A stretch of DNA of 64,000 nt from Aldehydirespirator sp965221215 (GTDB taxonomy: Bacteria > Actinomycetota > Acidimicrobiia > Acidimicrobiales > Aldehydirespiratoraceae). Below are positions 8,641 to 16,334 of the stretch, piece after piece (position 1 is the stretch's first letter; the number at the start of each line of letters is the position of its first letter). Under the pieces are notes generated by a model. The model searched no databases, had not been told where the DNA came from, and worked only from the letters and a program-made list of their open reading frames with translations. The stretch covers positions 1-64,000 of the forward strand of contig OZ244872.1 of the NCBI GenBank assembly GCA_965221215.1, in the 5' to 3' direction. The position numbers and the translations under genes were made by a program.

Positions 8641-9429
8641 ATGAGCCAGTTCGAGGCGGAGACGGCGATCGTGCCGGTTGGCGAGGGCCGGTGGGTGACT
8701 CGCCTGTCGGCTGACTGGAACATCGCCGACAACAGCAACGGCGGCTATGCGCTCACCTCGGTGCTGAGGGCCATGGGCTTGCTGGTTCCCCACGCCGACC
8801 CGATCTCGGTGACCGCCCACTTCCTGCGCCCGGCCCAGGGCGATGCCGATGCCGAGGTCCAGGCATCGGTGGTACGGCAGGGCCGCACCGTCAGCACCCT
8901 GCGGGGCTCGCTGTGGCAAGGCGGCAGGCAGCGCCTCGAAGTGCTGGCCGCGTTCTCGGACCTGGCCGCGGCTGGCGGCGGTCCCGAGATAGCTGAGCCG
9001 CCGCCGCCGATCCCGCCGGTGCAGGAGTGCGCTGATCGGGGCAGCCTCGAACAGGGTGTGGCACTGCCCATCCTGTCGCGGGTGGATGTATGCGTTCATC
9101 CGGACCATGCTCCCGCCGGGGGCAGCGACCGGGCTCTGATCGATGGCTGGATCCGCCTCCGCGACGGCTCGGCGCCCTCGACGCTGGCGCTGCCGTTCTT
9201 CGCCGACGCCCTGCCGCCCTCGCTGTATCCGATGCTCGGTTTCGTCGGCTGGGTGCCCACCATCGAGCTGACCGTCCACGCTCGCCGGATACCCGCCCCC
9301 GGATGGCTCCAGGTTCGCCAGGAGAGCCACGACCTGCACCGCGGCCGGATGATCGAGTCGGGCTCGCTGTGGGACTCCACCGGCGCGCTGGTAGCTACCT
9401 CCCGCCAGATAGGCCTCCTGCTGAGATGA
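8641..9429 (+). CDS. Acyl-CoA thioesterase family protein (double hotdog, TesB/4HBT_3-like)
   Basis: Predicted cytoplasmic thioesterase of 262 residues, made of two hotdog repeats. The first repeat shows WNIADNSNGGYALTSVLRAM and the second shows GFVGWVPTIELTVHARR. The motif SVTAHFLRPAQ is typical of the thioesterase-like superfamily common in actinobacteria. The ATG at 8641 is preceded by AAGGAGCAAGCG, a well-placed ribosome binding site. It is transcribed away from the FAH gene. Repeat copy D starts at its stop codon. Confidence 0.82.
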   Translation: MSQFEAETAIVPVGEGRWVTRLSADWNIADNSNGGYALTSVLRAMGLLVPHADPISVTAHFLRPAQGDADAEVQASVVRQGRTVSTLRGSLWQGGRQRLEVLAAFSDLAAAGGGPEIAEPPPPIPPVQECADRGSLEQGVALPILSRVDVCVHPDHAPAGGSDRALIDGWIRLRDGSAPSTLALPFFADALPPSLYPMLGFVGWVPTIELTVHARRIPAPGWLQVRQESHDLHRGRMIESGSLWDSTGALVATSRQIGLLLR

Positions 9430-9575
9430 GCGCAAATTGGTGAGAGTCGGTCGTGTCGCAGCGGGGTCATTCCCGCTCCTGTTCGCTGCGCTCACAGGCC
9501 GCCCAAACCCCGGTGTCACAGCCCACGGCCTCGCCCGTGTGGGCTGGATTCACTCACCTACTCGCTCGGCCTCTG
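9427..9575 (+). repeat. Dispersed palindromic repeat, copy D (long form)
   Basis: Lies between the convergent thioesterase and LivJ-like genes. It contains TTCCCGCTCCTGTTCGCTGCG, the CACAGCCCACGGCCTCGCCC block and the right end CTCACCTACTCGCTCGGCCTCTG. The last eight codons and the stop of the LivJ-like gene at 9550 lie inside this copy, so the repeat supplies that protein's C-terminus. Confidence 0.75.
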
Positions 9576-10875
9576 CGGGGGCGTACTCGAAGACGATGTT
9601 GGCCAGCCCGGCCTCGATGTCGTCGGGGTTGAGGTGGTGGATGACGGTGGTCTTCTGCGAGCCGCAGTCGCCGAAGGGGTCGCAGCTGATCGTGCCGATG
9701 ATGCCGCGGTAGCCGCTCACCGAGTTCAGGAACTCCCGGACGCCCGACCGGTCGATCACCAGCGTCTCGTCGTGTACATGCGACGATGCGGCGATGGCTT
9801 CGAGCAGCAGGGTGGCGGCATCGTAGGAGTGAGCCCAGTACGGCGCCGAGGGCGACTCGCCGTAGGTCTGTGCATAGGCGTCGAGCAGGCTGTCGGCGGT
9901 CTTGCCCGTGCTCTGGTTGGACGTGGCCCCGAACCGAAGATCCGGGCCCGAGAAATAGATGCCGGCCGACTGCGGCAGCGACATGAAGCCGTCGTTGAGC
10001 AGGGCGGCGTCGGTGAGCAGGACCGTCTTGGAGAGGCCCGCCACTCGGGGCGCCTGCTCGGCCAGGAAGTCGCCCGCGGGCTGGAAGATGGGAAAGAACA
10101 GCGCCTCGGGGCTGCCGGCCGCGATCTCGGTGAGCACCGGCACCATGTCGCTGTCCTCCTTGTTGATGGCAGAGAACCCGGTGATGCGGCCCCCCAGGCG
10201 CTCGAGGCTGTCGGCGAAGGCCTGGGCAATCGAGCGGGAGTAGGGGTCGCCGTCGTGGATCACCGCAGCCGAGTTCAGGCCCAGCCCCCCGAGCGCGAAC
10301 CGGGCCATGGCCTCGCCCACGGTCAGGCCGTTGTTGGAAACCCGGTAGTAGCCGACGCTGTAGTTGACGCCCGGATTGCCGGCTAGGTCCGACGTGAGGG
10401 TGGGCGACGTGTTGGACGGGGCGATGAGCACCATCCCGGCCGCGGTGATGAGGGGTGAGGCGGCCACCGCCGCGGTGGAGCACGATGGCCCGATCACGCC
10501 GATCACGTCCTCGTCGGCCACGATGGTCTGGGCTGCGGCCTGGGCGCCGTCGGAGGAGCACAGCTCGTCGTAGCGGGTGCCGAGGTCGACATCGAAGCCG
10601 TGGATGGGTCCGAAATCGGCGACGGCCAGCTCCACGCCCCGCTGGTTGGGAATGCCCAGGTAGGCCACGTCGCCGGTGATGGTGTTGAGCGAGCGGATCT
10701 GGACCGCGTCGCCCGGCTCCACTTCGACTGTGCCCAGCGAGCCCTCGGGCACGGGCGCGTCGGCCGGTTCGTTGGACGTGTCGCTGCTGCCGCCGCATGC
10801 TGCCGCGGCCAGCACAGTCCATAGGACCGCAGCCGCAGTCCCGGCACGTCCGCCTCGCGATCTCACTGTGGCCAT
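9550..10875 (-). CDS. Amino acid ABC transporter substrate-binding lipoprotein, LivJ-like (paralogue 1)
   Basis: Extracytoplasmic binding protein of the type I periplasmic-binding fold, likely anchored in the membrane as a lipoprotein. It may feed the LivHMGF importer encoded nearby. The N-terminus has a signal peptide ending in the lipobox LAAAAC. Conserved blocks include GPSCSTAAVAASPLI, APSNTSPTLTSD and the YDAATLLLEAI helix. The start is the ATG at 10875, preceded by GGAGGAGATAACG; a longer frame upstream lacks such a site. The C-terminus (AEAERVGE) is encoded by repeat copy D, whereas paralogue 2 at 37680 stops at EYAP. Length is about 441 residues. Confidence 0.88.
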   Translation of the reverse strand: MATVRSRGGRAGTAAAVLWTVLAAAACGGSSDTSNEPADAPVPEGSLGTVEVEPGDAVQIRSLNTITGDVAYLGIPNQRGVELAVADFGPIHGFDVDLGTRYDELCSSDGAQAAAQTIVADEDVIGVIGPSCSTAAVAASPLITAAGMVLIAPSNTSPTLTSDLAGNPGVNYSVGYYRVSNNGLTVGEAMARFALGGLGLNSAAVIHDGDPYSRSIAQAFADSLERLGGRITGFSAINKEDSDMVPVLTEIAAGSPEALFFPIFQPAGDFLAEQAPRVAGLSKTVLLTDAALLNDGFMSLPQSAGIYFSGPDLRFGATSNQSTGKTADSLLDAYAQTYGESPSAPYWAHSYDAATLLLEAIAASSHVHDETLVIDRSGVREFLNSVSGYRGIIGTISCDPFGDCGSQKTTVIHHLNPDDIEAGLANIVFEYAPAEAERVGE

Positions 10876-10943
10876 CGTTATCTCCTCCGCTTCGACACAA
10901 CCCGTAAGACACAACTCGTACAACGTCTGCGGCGCCTTACAGC

Positions 10944-11075
10944 GTGCGCGGATAGGCACGAGCCCGTCGCGTCGCAGCGGTGTCTTTCCCGCTCTTGTTC
11001 GCTGCGCTCACGGGCCGCTCGGGCCACGGCCTCGCCCGTATGGGCCGAAATCGCTCGCCTATCCGCTCGGCCTCT
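10944..11075 (+). repeat. Dispersed palindromic repeat, copy E (short form)
   Basis: Cleanest copy for the terminal inverted repeat: GCGGATAGGCACGAG on the left and CTCGCCTATCCGC on the right, followed by TCGGCCTCT. The core is TTCCCGCTCTTGTTCGCTGCG. It lacks the CAAACCACAGCGTCACAGCC segment of the long form. It lies upstream of the LivJ-like gene and downstream of the acyl-CoA ligase gene. Confidence 0.75.
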
Positions 11076-11111
11076 TACTCTGGTCAGCATTCGGTGACTC
11101 CGGGCTCGCTC

Positions 11112-12569
11112 TCAGTCATGGAACAGGTCGGCGTAGCGGATCCGCAGCTCGGCCTTGAGCACCTTGCCCATGGCGTTGCGGGGCAGCTCGTCCACGAACG
11201 TGTAGCGCTTCGGGTGCTTGAACCGGGCCAGGTCATCGAGCGCGGCGGCAAGATCCTCGGGGCTGCCTCCGGCATCGTGCTCGGCGACCACGAAGGCTGC
11301 GACCGCTTCGCCTAGGTCGGGATGCTCGAGGCCCACCACCGCCGACTCGGCCACCGCCGGATGGGCGTCGAGGGCCTGCTCGATCTCGACGGGGTACACG
11401 TTGAGTCCGCCGGAGATGATCATGTCGCTGGCCCGGCCCTCCAGCGTCAGCCGGCCCTCGGCGTCGAGGCGGCCGATGTCGCCGGTGACGAACCAGCCGT
11501 CGTCGGTGCGAGACTCGGCGGTGGCGTCGGGCCGTCGCCAGTAGCCGGGACCGACGTTGGGGCCCCGCACCTGCACCATCCCCGGTTGCCCTGTCGGCTC
11601 GCCGCTGCCGTCGTCTGCCACCACCCGCACTTCCACACCGCGCAGCGTGTGGCCCACCGTGCCCGCCACCCGGGGGCCGCCGTAGGGGTTCGAGGTGATC
11701 ATCAGCGTCTCGCTCATCCCGTAGCGCTCCAGCACCTCGCGGCCGGTGCTGTCGGCCACGGCGCGATGCAGGGCCGCGGTCATCGGGGCCGATCCCGACA
11801 CGAGGAGCCGTATGCCGCCGCAGGCCGCCGCGTCGAACCCGCCGTGGGCCAGCAGCCGGTGGTAGTGGGTGGGCACCCCCATCAGCACGGTGGCGCCGGG
11901 CAGTTCGGCCAGCACCGCCGCCGGGTGGAAGCGCTCCAGGAAGATCACCTCGCAGGCGCTGAGCATGGCGGTGTGCAGCGCCACCATGAGTCCGTGCACA
12001 TGGAAGATGGGCAGGGTGTGCAGCAGCACGTCGTCGGGCCGGAACGCCCAGGCGTCGCTGAGCGTGAGCGCGTTGCTGGCCAGGTTGGCGTGGGTGAGCA
12101 TGGCCCCCTTGGGGCGGCCGGTCGTGCCCGACGTGTAGACGAGGGCTGCAAGGTCGTCGCCGCTGCGCTCGGTGTAGCCGGTCCGCGGTCGGGCCTGCTC
12201 CAGCCCCGCGGCCAGTGCGGCTGAGTCGCGCACCACGGCGGCCGGCTCGGCGTTGGACACGAACCAGTCGACTTCGGCCTCGGTGTAGGCCGGGTTGAGC
12301 GGCACATGCACCGCGCCGGAGCGCAGCACCCCGAGGTAGAGCGCCACCGCGTCGACCGACTTGGGGAGCTGCGCCACCACCCGGTCGCCGGGCGCCACCC
12401 CCTGCGACTCCAGCCACCCGGCGGCCCGAGCCGACCGCTCGTGGATGTCGCCGTAGGTGAGCACGTCCGCGCCGGGCACCCGCAGGAACGGTCGGTCGAG
12501 CGCGGGCTCGAAGCGTCGGTTCAGCAGCCCGAAGAAGCCGTCGTCCACACCGTGAGTCTGCCCTGCCAT
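11112..12569 (-). CDS. AMP-dependent acyl-CoA ligase, malonyl-CoA synthetase (MatB)-like
   Basis: Adenylate-forming enzyme of 485 residues that activates an organic acid with ATP and CoA. The P-loop-like motif is YTSGTTGRPKGAMLTH, the A5 motif is RYGMSETLMITSNPYGG, and the A8/A10 region is GLNVYPVEIEQ ... PRNAMGKVLKAEL with the catalytic Lys. The SNPYxGxRxxGTVG block is characteristic of the malonyl/methylmalonyl-CoA synthetases, so a short dicarboxylic acid is a likely substrate (inference). The ATG at 12569 (MAGQTHG) is chosen; the open frame extends further but that part overlaps aroK on the other strand and has no family similarity. Confidence 0.85.
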   Translation of the reverse strand: MAGQTHGVDDGFFGLLNRRFEPALDRPFLRVPGADVLTYGDIHERSARAAGWLESQGVAPGDRVVAQLPKSVDAVALYLGVLRSGAVHVPLNPAYTEAEVDWFVSNAEPAAVVRDSAALAAGLEQARPRTGYTERSGDDLAALVYTSGTTGRPKGAMLTHANLASNALTLSDAWAFRPDDVLLHTLPIFHVHGLMVALHTAMLSACEVIFLERFHPAAVLAELPGATVLMGVPTHYHRLLAHGGFDAAACGGIRLLVSGSAPMTAALHRAVADSTGREVLERYGMSETLMITSNPYGGPRVAGTVGHTLRGVEVRVVADDGSGEPTGQPGMVQVRGPNVGPGYWRRPDATAESRTDDGWFVTGDIGRLDAEGRLTLEGRASDMIISGGLNVYPVEIEQALDAHPAVAESAVVGLEHPDLGEAVAAFVVAEHDAGGSPEDLAAALDDLARFKHPKRYTFVDELPRNAMGKVLKAELRIRYADLFHD

Positions 12570-12578
12570 CGAGCGGAG

Positions 12579-12616
12579 CGGGCCGAGCGGCCGTGAATCA
12601 AGCGAACAGGAGCGGA
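12579..12616 (-). repeat. Fragment of the dispersed repeat, copy I
   Basis: About 38 bp matching the core in reverse orientation: GGCCGAGCGGCCGTGAATC followed by AAGCGAACAGGAGCGG. It lies between the divergent acyl-CoA ligase and shikimate kinase genes. It is small and could be coincidental. Confidence 0.4.
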
Positions 12617-12636
12617 CCCGGTGCCCGCCTAGCCTC

Positions 12637-13155
12637 GTGGGCATGGGGCCGTCGGCGGGAAGGAACATCGTTCTTACCGGGTTCATGGGAACCGGCAAGA
12701 CGACGGTGGGCCGAATCCTGGCCGACCGGCTCGGCCGCGAGTTCGTCGACACCGACGAGGTGATCGAGTCGCGGGCCGGGCCTATACCTGAGATATTCGC
12801 CCAGCAGGGCGAGCCGGGCTTTCGCGAGCTGGAGCGCTCGGTGGCCCGCGAGCTGGCTGGTCGCACCGGTCTGGTGATCTCCACCGGGGGGCGGATGATG
12901 CTCGACCCCGAGTGTGCGGCGTGCCTGGCGCCCGATGCCGATGTCGTGTGCCTCACCGCCGAGGCCGACACCATCATCGAGCGGATCGGCGACACCGAGC
13001 GGCGGCCGCTGCTGGCCGGCCCCGACGCCGGTGATCGGGTGCGGAGGCTGCTGGCCAGGCGGGCCGAGAGCTACGGCCGCTTCACACCGGTGGACACCGA
13101 GGGCCGCAGCGCCGAGGAGGTAGCGGACGCGGTGATGTCGCTGCTCGGGCTGTAG
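12637..13155 (+). CDS. aroK: Shikimate kinase
   Basis: Phosphorylates shikimate in the common aromatic amino acid pathway. The 172-residue protein has Walker A GFMGTGKTT (residues 15-23), the DTD motif that binds Mg and shikimate, and an ERRPLL lid region with the catalytic Arg. The usual GGG motif reads STGGRMM, so its third Gly is replaced by Arg. Translation may start at the GTG at 12637 or the ATG at 12643. aroQ follows 76 bp later, which supports the assignment. The last 31 bp of the gene are nearly repeated just downstream (13194-13224). Confidence 0.85.
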   Translation: MGMGPSAGRNIVLTGFMGTGKTTVGRILADRLGREFVDTDEVIESRAGPIPEIFAQQGEPGFRELERSVARELAGRTGLVISTGGRMMLDPECAACLAPDADVVCLTAEADTIIERIGDTERRPLLAGPDAGDRVRRLLARRAESYGRFTPVDTEGRSAEEVADAVMSLLGL

Positions 13156-13224
13156 CGCCGCCAAGGCCGCTGGAGCGGTAGCCGGCGGGCAGTGGACGCG
13201 GTGATGCCGCTGCTCGGGCTATAA
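13125..13224 (+). repeat. Direct repeat of the aroK 3' end
   Basis: The 31 bp ending aroK (13125-13155, GGACGCGGTGATG...CGGGCTGTAG) recur at 13194-13224 with three differences, ending in TAA instead of TAG. The second copy sits directly before aroQ. It looks like a small segmental duplication between the two aro genes. Confidence 0.7.
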
Positions 13225-13231
13225 CTGCGCT

Positions 13232-13684
13232 ATGGCCCTAACGATCCTGGTAGTCAACGGTCCCAATCTCAACCTGCTCGGCACCCGCGAGCCTGAGGTG
13301 TACGGCCACACCACCCTCGACGAGGCAATGGCCGAGGCCGCGGCCCACGCCGAGTCGCAGGGCGCGGTGCTGCGCCACGTCCAGTCGAACGTGGAGGGCG
13401 ACCTGGTGGCGGCCATCCAAGCCGCCGGGGCGGGCGGCGAGGGAGCCGCCGACGGCGTGGTGCTCAACGCCGGTGCCCTGACCCACTACTCGATAGCGCT
13501 GCGCGACGCCATCGCCGCGGTGGACCTGCCCGTGGTGGAGACCCACCTCACCAACGTGTACGCCCGCGAGGACTTCCGCCACACCTCGGCCATCGCCGCG
13601 GTCTGCGCCGGAGTGGTGGCCGGCTTCGGCCCGACCAGCTACCGCCTGGCAGTAGACGCCCTGATCAACCTGCTGGCCCGCTGA
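13232..13684 (+). CDS. aroQ: 3-Dehydroquinate dehydratase, type II
   Basis: Catalyses trans-dehydration of 3-dehydroquinate to 3-dehydroshikimate in the shikimate pathway; the enzyme is a dodecamer in known members. The protein is 150 residues, the standard length. Motifs are NGPNLNLLGTREPEVYG (start of the active-site lid, with the catalytic Tyr), NAGALTHYSIALRDAI and ETHLTNVYAREDFRH. The ATG at 13232 is the only suitable start. It follows aroK on the same strand. Confidence 0.95.
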   Translation: MALTILVVNGPNLNLLGTREPEVYGHTTLDEAMAEAAAHAESQGAVLRHVQSNVEGDLVAAIQAAGAGGEGAADGVVLNAGALTHYSIALRDAIAAVDLPVVETHLTNVYAREDFRHTSAIAAVCAGVVAGFGPTSYRLAVDALINLLAR

Positions 13685-13718
13685 CCAGCAAGAGCCGGGC
13701 TTCGATGTCCCGCTGATT

Positions 13719-13800
13719 CCGTATCCAATCTGCCGTAGAAGCTGTATCACAACTGCCGTTGAAACTGTATCACAACAGCCGTCGAAACTGTAGCATCGCG
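13719..13800. repeat. 23-bp tandem repeat array
   Basis: Three consecutive 23-bp units plus a partial fourth: 13719-13741 (diverged), 13742-13764 (CTGTATCACAACTGCCGTTG then AAA), 13765-13787 (CTGTATCACAACAGCCGTCG then AAA) and 13788 onward (CTGTAGCATCG). The units abut with no spacers, so this is not a CRISPR array. The unit length of about two helical turns fits a row of binding sites for a regulator. No regulator gene is adjacent; the flanks are the 3' ends of aroQ and of the SRPBCC gene. Confidence 0.75.
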
Positions 13801-13890
13801 GCAACGAAAGCAGCATTTCATCATTTCGATGTGTTTCTGCTTGCAAGCCAGGCCAGCAGGTTTGGCCGGCCTAGCGGCTGCTGTTGCCGG

Positions 13891-14334
13891 TCAGAAGCGG
13901 GACGCCAAGCGGTTCAGGTTGCGTGTCCACACGGCGCGCAGCAGCGGCTTGGCCGCGGCCGCGCCGACGGCTCCGCCCATCCACCACGGAAACCGCAGCG
14001 TCTCGGTCCACTCGACGCGAGTGCTGGTGGTGCCGTTCTCGGCGTCGCCGCCGAACAATTGCAGGCACCCGGTGCCCGTCACAAGACCGGTGTGACGGAT
14101 CACCATCGCCTCGTTGACCCGCCACTGGGTGACCTCCATCCGGTCGGTGAGACGGAACGGGCCGATCCGCGTGTCGCACTCGAACCGCACGCCGACACCC
14201 TCACGGGTGTCGCTGAGGAACCGGATGGCGACCGCGTCGCTCATCCACTCACTGTGACTGCCGATGTGGCGAAGATCCTCCCAAACCACTTCCGGCTTCG
14301 CAGGCACCAGCACCGAAGTCCGTACCGTCACCAT
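13891..14334 (-). CDS. SRPBCC (START-like) family protein
   Basis: Predicted 147-residue single-domain protein of the polyketide cyclase/dehydrase family, a helix-grip fold with a hydrophobic ligand pocket. Family features are the N-terminal strand MVTVRTSVLVPAKPEVVWEDL, the central WRVNEAMVIRHTGLV and the C-terminal helix near KPLLRAVWTRNLNRLA. The ATG at 14334 is chosen because this fold normally starts within a few residues of the first strand. Ligand and role cannot be inferred from the neighbours. Confidence 0.75.
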   Translation of the reverse strand: MVTVRTSVLVPAKPEVVWEDLRHIGSHSEWMSDAVAIRFLSDTREGVGVRFECDTRIGPFRLTDRMEVTQWRVNEAMVIRHTGLVTGTGCLQLFGGDAENGTTSTRVEWTETLRFPWWMGGAVGAAAAKPLLRAVWTRNLNRLASRF

Positions 14335-14434
14335 CGTTGCAACCTCCCAACACCGGCCGACCAAGCGCCAGTCTTGCGGTTGGGGTTCCGGTTGCGCGGT
14401 GGTGTTCGGAAGGGCTACGTGACAGCGTCCACCG

Positions 14435-14760
14435 CTACTCTTCGCGGACACGCTGGACGGTGGTCATCTCCATGCCGGTGGTGGTGATGATCTTGACCGC
14501 GATCCGGCCTCGTTCGGGCACATCGAAGGGGGCTGAGCGCATGGCGGTGAGGGCTTCCTGCTCTACGTCGTCGGCGTGGCGGCCGAGGGCCTTGACGAGT
14601 TTCTTGATCTGGCGGTCGTTGTCGGCGCCGGGGAAGTGGATGCGTCGGGCGAAGAAGCTCTCGCCGTCGTGCTGGCTGTGCCCGGGCGCGGCGGGTCCAA
14701 GCCACGGACTTTCTGCTGAGAGGACCAGGTGGGTGAGCGTCCGGCTTCGGCTCCTGCTCG
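14435..14760 (-). pseudogene. 3' remnant of a DNA methyltransferase-like gene
   Basis: An open frame on the minus strand ends at the TAG at 14435-14437. It reads LVLSAESPWLGPAAPGHSQH, then GESFFARRIHFPG, DNDRQIKKLVKALG and finally RIAVKIITTTGMEMTTV. From memory this resembles the C-terminal end of adenine-specific or site-specific DNA methyltransferases. There is no start codon and no catalytic domain, and upstream sequence loses coherence near 14760, so only a fragment remains. A restriction-related origin is inference and the family call is tentative. Confidence 0.4.
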
Positions 14761-14861
14761 CTTCGGCTTCCGCTCACTCGAGAGGTGCCATACCAGCTTG
14801 TGGGCGGTTGACCTGACGTATGAATGACTGGTTGTCATACCCCTGTGGCAGGCTCTTGGGC

Positions 14862-16133
14862 ATGGATTTCAGTGCTGTTCGGCGGGTGCGCGACGGGTTG
14901 GCCGAGTTGATCGGGGCGGTCAACTCGGGCAGTGCCTCTACTGCGGAGGCGCGGCGGGTGTTGTCGGAGTCGAAGGCGTTCGCGGCCCAGGTGGCCGTGC
15001 TCCAAGCCGATGCCGCCGCTCTGGTGTCAGCCGGGGAGCGCCATGGCGACGGCGGCGCCGGAGTGCTGGCCCAGGCTGCGGGGCTCTCCCGACACGATGC
15101 TGCCAGTCAGGTCAAGACGGTCCAGCAGTTGGGGACGATGCCCGGCGTGCGCGACGCGCTTACCGGCGGCGATATCTCCCTCGCCAACGCCAAGTCGCTG
15201 GCTCGGGCCTCGGTTCAGACCACCGCCACCCAGGTCGAGTGCGACGACGCGCTGCTGGCCAAGGCCGCCTCGCTGTCTCCCGAGCGGTTCGCACGGGAGA
15301 CGACCCGGTGGGTGGCTCAGCGCCAACACGACGACGGCGAAGCCGAATACCGGCGCCAGCGGGCCCGTCGGAGGTTGAGCTTCTGGAAGGGCGACGACGG
15401 AATGGTGCATCTGCGGGGCGAGCTCGATCCGGTGGCCGGCACCAAGATCCACAAGCGGTTCCTTCAAGAGGCTGAGCGGCTCCGCCGACACGACATCAAC
15501 CGTCCCGAGAGCGAGCAGCGCAGCCGGTTCCAGCGTCTGGCCGACTCGTTGGACACGCTCACGGCCGGCGGCTCCGGCAAAGGCAGCCGCGGCGGATCAG
15601 TCGCCGACATCACCATCGTCCAGCATCTCAGCTCCGAGGGCGACGAGGCATTCGCGGAGGTTGCCGACGGCGCTGCCATCCCCCAGGCGGTGCTTGAGCG
15701 GCACTTCTGCGACGCCAAGATCGTGGGAATTGTGTTCAGCGGCGAAGGCCTGCCGCTGTGGCGGGGTTCGGCGCTGGCTCGGCCCTCCAAGGCCCAGATG
15801 GACGCGCTGATTGTCCGCTACGGCGGTTGCGGCGGCTGCGGGGAGCACTCGGTGGTGTGTCAAGCTCACCACATCCGGCCCAGATCCCAGGGCGGACCCA
15901 CCGATATCGACAATCTCATGCCGCTGTGCTGGCGCTGCCACGACAATGTCCACCTCCACGGCTGGCAGGTCGTGGCCGACGGCGATCGACACACCATCGC
16001 ACCGCCCGAGCGCATCCGCTACGGCCCGGCCCGCGCCCCCGACCCGCCGCCCATCCACAGCCCGCCGCGGCGCCGACGTCGCCGGATGCCGGCCAGCCCC
16101 GAACCCGAGCCGCAACCGCTCCATTTGTGCTGA
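14862..16133 (+). CDS. DUF222 / HNH endonuclease domain protein
   Basis: Protein of about 423 residues in the large actinobacterial DUF222-HNH family. The N-terminal two thirds form the helical DUF222 region (LAQAAGLSRHDAASQV, GDISLANAKSLA). The HNH nuclease module is near the C-terminus: CGGCGEHSVVCQAHHIRPRS, then GGPTDIDNLMPLCWRCHDNV. It carries the paired His and a zinc-binding Cys knuckle. A proline/arginine-rich tail follows. The ATG at 14862 (MDFSAVRRVRDG) is the family-like start; an in-frame ATG at 14820 is possible. Such genes are often multicopy and may belong to selfish elements. Confidence 0.85.
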   Translation: MDFSAVRRVRDGLAELIGAVNSGSASTAEARRVLSESKAFAAQVAVLQADAAALVSAGERHGDGGAGVLAQAAGLSRHDAASQVKTVQQLGTMPGVRDALTGGDISLANAKSLARASVQTTATQVECDDALLAKAASLSPERFARETTRWVAQRQHDDGEAEYRRQRARRRLSFWKGDDGMVHLRGELDPVAGTKIHKRFLQEAERLRRHDINRPESEQRSRFQRLADSLDTLTAGGSGKGSRGGSVADITIVQHLSSEGDEAFAEVADGAAIPQAVLERHFCDAKIVGIVFSGEGLPLWRGSALARPSKAQMDALIVRYGGCGGCGEHSVVCQAHHIRPRSQGGPTDIDNLMPLCWRCHDNVHLHGWQVVADGDRHTIAPPERIRYGPARAPDPPPIHSPPRRRRRRMPASPEPEPQPLHLC

Positions 16134-16168
16134 CTCTGGCGGGCTTCCGAGGTCATCCAGCCACAACC

Positions 16169-16205
16169 GCCACTTTGCTGGCGTATGGATCGCCAGTTTG
16201 GTGGC
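16169..16205 (+). terminator. Stem-loop after the HNH gene
   Basis: Inverted repeat GCCAC/GTGGC outside and CTGGCG/CGCCAG inside, separated by a 7-nt loop, 36-72 bp after the HNH stop. There is no clear U-tract. It may be a terminator or an insertion-sequence end remnant. Confidence 0.35.
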
Positions 16206-16334
16206 ACACGACGAGGATCCCGCCTCTCGGAGCGGCTCGTTGGTCTAGGCATGGCAGGCTCTTCTGCGTGGCAGGCTTGCTTGCGTGACCGGACCGACAC
16301 GCTTGTGATGGGCATGCGGCTGTGAGGCGGACAG

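Noticed and set aside
13719..13800. Possible small CRISPR array
   Set aside because: The 23-bp units abut directly with no spacers and no cas genes are present.
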